The notes beneath the pieces are model-generated. The model saw only the letters and a program-made list of their open reading frames with translations. It searched no databases and was not told where the DNA came from. From contig CACICY010000006.1 in NCBI GenBank assembly GCA_902585265.1, forward strand, positions 1 through 32,555: a stretch of DNA of 32,555 nt. Reading direction: 5' to 3'. The position numbers were made by a program, and so were the translations under genes. The DNA is from an uncultured Pelagibacteraceae bacterium. GTDB lineage: Bacteria > Pseudomonadota > Alphaproteobacteria > Pelagibacterales > Pelagibacteraceae. Positions 31,668 to 32,555 of this stretch are shown here, piece by piece (position 1 is the first letter of the stretch; every line of letters begins with the position of its first letter).

Positions 31668-32449
31668 AAGTAGCATGTATTCAGTTATCTAGTGGGGAAG
31701 ATTATAATAAAAATTTTAAAGATATTGTAAAATATATTAATCAAGCAATTGTAAATAAAGCAGACTTAATAATTACTCCAGAAACTTCCTCATTGATGTC
31801 TGCTGACAAAAATAATTTATTTAAATATTCATATGAAATGAAACATGATCCAATAATAAAGAAAGTAAAAATTATAGCTAAAACAAAGAAGAAATGGATA
31901 CTTCTTGGCTCAATGTGCATTAAAGAAAAAAGCAAATTAAGAAATAGATCTATTCTTATTGGACCTAAGGGTAAAATAAATACTTATTATGATAAAATAA
32001 ATATGTTTGATGTTAAAGTTTCAAAAAAAGAACAACATAAAGAAAGTAAAGTATTTAAGGCAGGTAAAAAATTAGTATCATCTAAATTACCCTGGGGAAA
32101 TATAGGTCTTTCAATTTGTTATGATTTAAGATTTCCAGAACTTTATAGAAACTTATCAAAAAGAAATCTAAGTTTTATCACAGTTCCATCCGCATTTACT
32201 AAAACAACTGGTCAAAGACATTGGTTAACTTTATTAAAAGCAAGAGCAATTGAAAACTTTTGTTATATTTTTGCACCTAATCAAACAGGAAAAAATACTA
32301 TTAAAAGAGAAACTTTTGGGCATACAGTTATTATTTCACCCGATGGTAAAATAATGGCTCTTAAGAAAGTTGGTAAAGGAATTATATATTCAAATATAAT
32401 TCCAAAAATAGCTATGGATTTAAGAAAAGTTATTCCAAGCCTTAAATAA
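31664..32449 (+). CDS. Carbon-nitrogen hydrolase (nitrilase superfamily), Nit1/omega-amidase-like
   Basis: This 261-residue protein has the full nitrilase catalytic triad: E40 (IITPETSS), K111 (YYDKINMFD) and C152 (LSICYDLRFPELYRNL). RHWLTLLKARAIENFCYIFAPNQTG (about 185-209) and FGHTVIISPDGKIMA (about 220-234) complete the fold. The CYDLRFPELYR signature is that of the Nit1/Nit2 branch (deaminated glutathione amidase, omega-amidase) rather than N-carbamoylputrescine amidase. It hydrolyses an amide to acid plus ammonia in the cytoplasm. It takes the position where the transporter's ATPase might be expected and overlaps the permease by ATGA, so it may deamidate the imported compound. A housekeeping metabolite-repair role is equally possible. 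Confidence 0.88.
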   Translation: MKVACIQLSSGEDYNKNFKDIVKYINQAIVNKADLIITPETSSLMSADKNNLFKYSYEMKHDPIIKKVKIIAKTKKKWILLGSMCIKEKSKLRNRSILIGPKGKINTYYDKINMFDVKVSKKEQHKESKVFKAGKKLVSSKLPWGNIGLSICYDLRFPELYRNLSKRNLSFITVPSAFTKTTGQRHWLTLLKARAIENFCYIFAPNQTGKNTIKRETFGHTVIISPDGKIMALKKVGKGIIYSNIIPKIAMDLRKVIPSLK

Positions 32450-32454
32450 CTAAT

Positions 32455-32555
32455 TTAAATTTTTAAGTAAATTCTATTAAAATAAATAACCAATGTGAGC
32501 GCTCGTAAAATAAAAAATATAGTGAGTGAAATCCATAACCCTTGATTACCAAACC
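32455..32555 (-). CDS. C-terminal fragment of a MATE-family multidrug/toxin exporter (runs off the window)
   Basis: Reading the minus strand from the window edge gives 32 in-frame residues before a stop (complement of TAA at 32455-32457). The fragment has the pattern GNQGLWISLTIFFILRALTL followed by a short basic tail. The GxxGLWxxxxxFxxxRxxTL sequence is the last helix of MATE transporters as I know them. The 5' part lies outside the window. The gene converges on the amidase gene, leaving five bases between stops. With so little visible the call is tentative, though the other two minus-strand frames give no such pattern. Confidence 0.6.
   Translation of the reverse strand, partial: FGNQGLWISLTIFFILRALTLVIYFNRIYLKI

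Noticed and set aside
1..32555. CRISPR arrays, insertion sequences, phage genes, integration sites, SAM-type or glycine riboswitches
   Set aside because: Looked for repeats, transposase or integrase motifs and structured leaders; none seen, and the gaps are too short for most riboswitches.

Overview
This AT-rich window, with almost no intergenic space, looks like a chromosome segment of a SAR11-type marine alphaproteobacterium (Pelagibacterales). The grounds are strong A/T bias by eye, genes that abut or overlap by 1-20 bases, no gap above about 115 bases, no mobile elements, heavy use of binding-protein-dependent uptake (two TRAP systems, one ABC system), a PhyH-family oxygenase, an AdoMetDC/aminopropyltransferase fusion, and an elongator tRNA-Met that reads as alphaproteobacterial. 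The taxonomic call is an inference from gene content and style.

Region by region. (1) 1-4416 is an organosulfonate locus: a TauE/SafE exporter, sulfolactate sulfo-lyase SuyAB and, divergently, sulfoacetaldehyde acetyltransferase Xsc. Both desulfonation enzymes release sulfite, which the exporter could remove. (2) 4467-7969 is a carbamoylation cassette (SxtJ-like membrane protein, a DUF5989 miniprotein, a NodU/TobZ-type carbamoyltransferase) with a membrane-anchored SGNH-hydrolase-like protein. (3) 8035-10960 holds a di-iron desaturase, a 63-aa membrane protein and a TPR/glycosyltransferase-like protein. (4) 10990-13791 is a complete TRAP transporter (dctP-dctQ-dctM, minus strand), followed by two small unknown proteins and a GST. 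(5) 15295-20594 holds tRNA-Met, apt, and an operon mtnP-PhyH-mtnA-sulfatase/PMH-membrane protein. (6) 20575-26870 is a second TRAP system split around a divergent promoter (dctQM on minus; FAH hydrolase and dctP on plus), followed by an extradiol dioxygenase and an FAD aromatic hydroxylase. Together these resemble a compact aromatic meta-cleavage route with its own transporter. (7) 26862-29367 holds a BKACE/DUF849 enzyme and, divergently, a FucA-like class II aldolase coupled to a SpeD-SpeE fusion. (8) 29426-32449 encodes a polar amino-acid/opine-type ABC binding protein, two permeases and a nitrilase-superfamily amidase. The window ends in the C-terminus of a MATE exporter on the minus strand.

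Themes that join distant genes: the SpeD-SpeE fusion should produce methylthioadenosine, MtnP and MtnA convert it to methylthioribulose-1-phosphate, and the FucA-like aldolase beside the fusion could cleave that product. This would be a kinase-free form of the DHAP shunt for methylthioadenosine. The three periplasmic binding-protein genes carry strong Shine-Dalgarno sequences, and two of them are followed by perfect hairpins. That pattern suggests expression of the binding proteins is set above that of their membrane partners.
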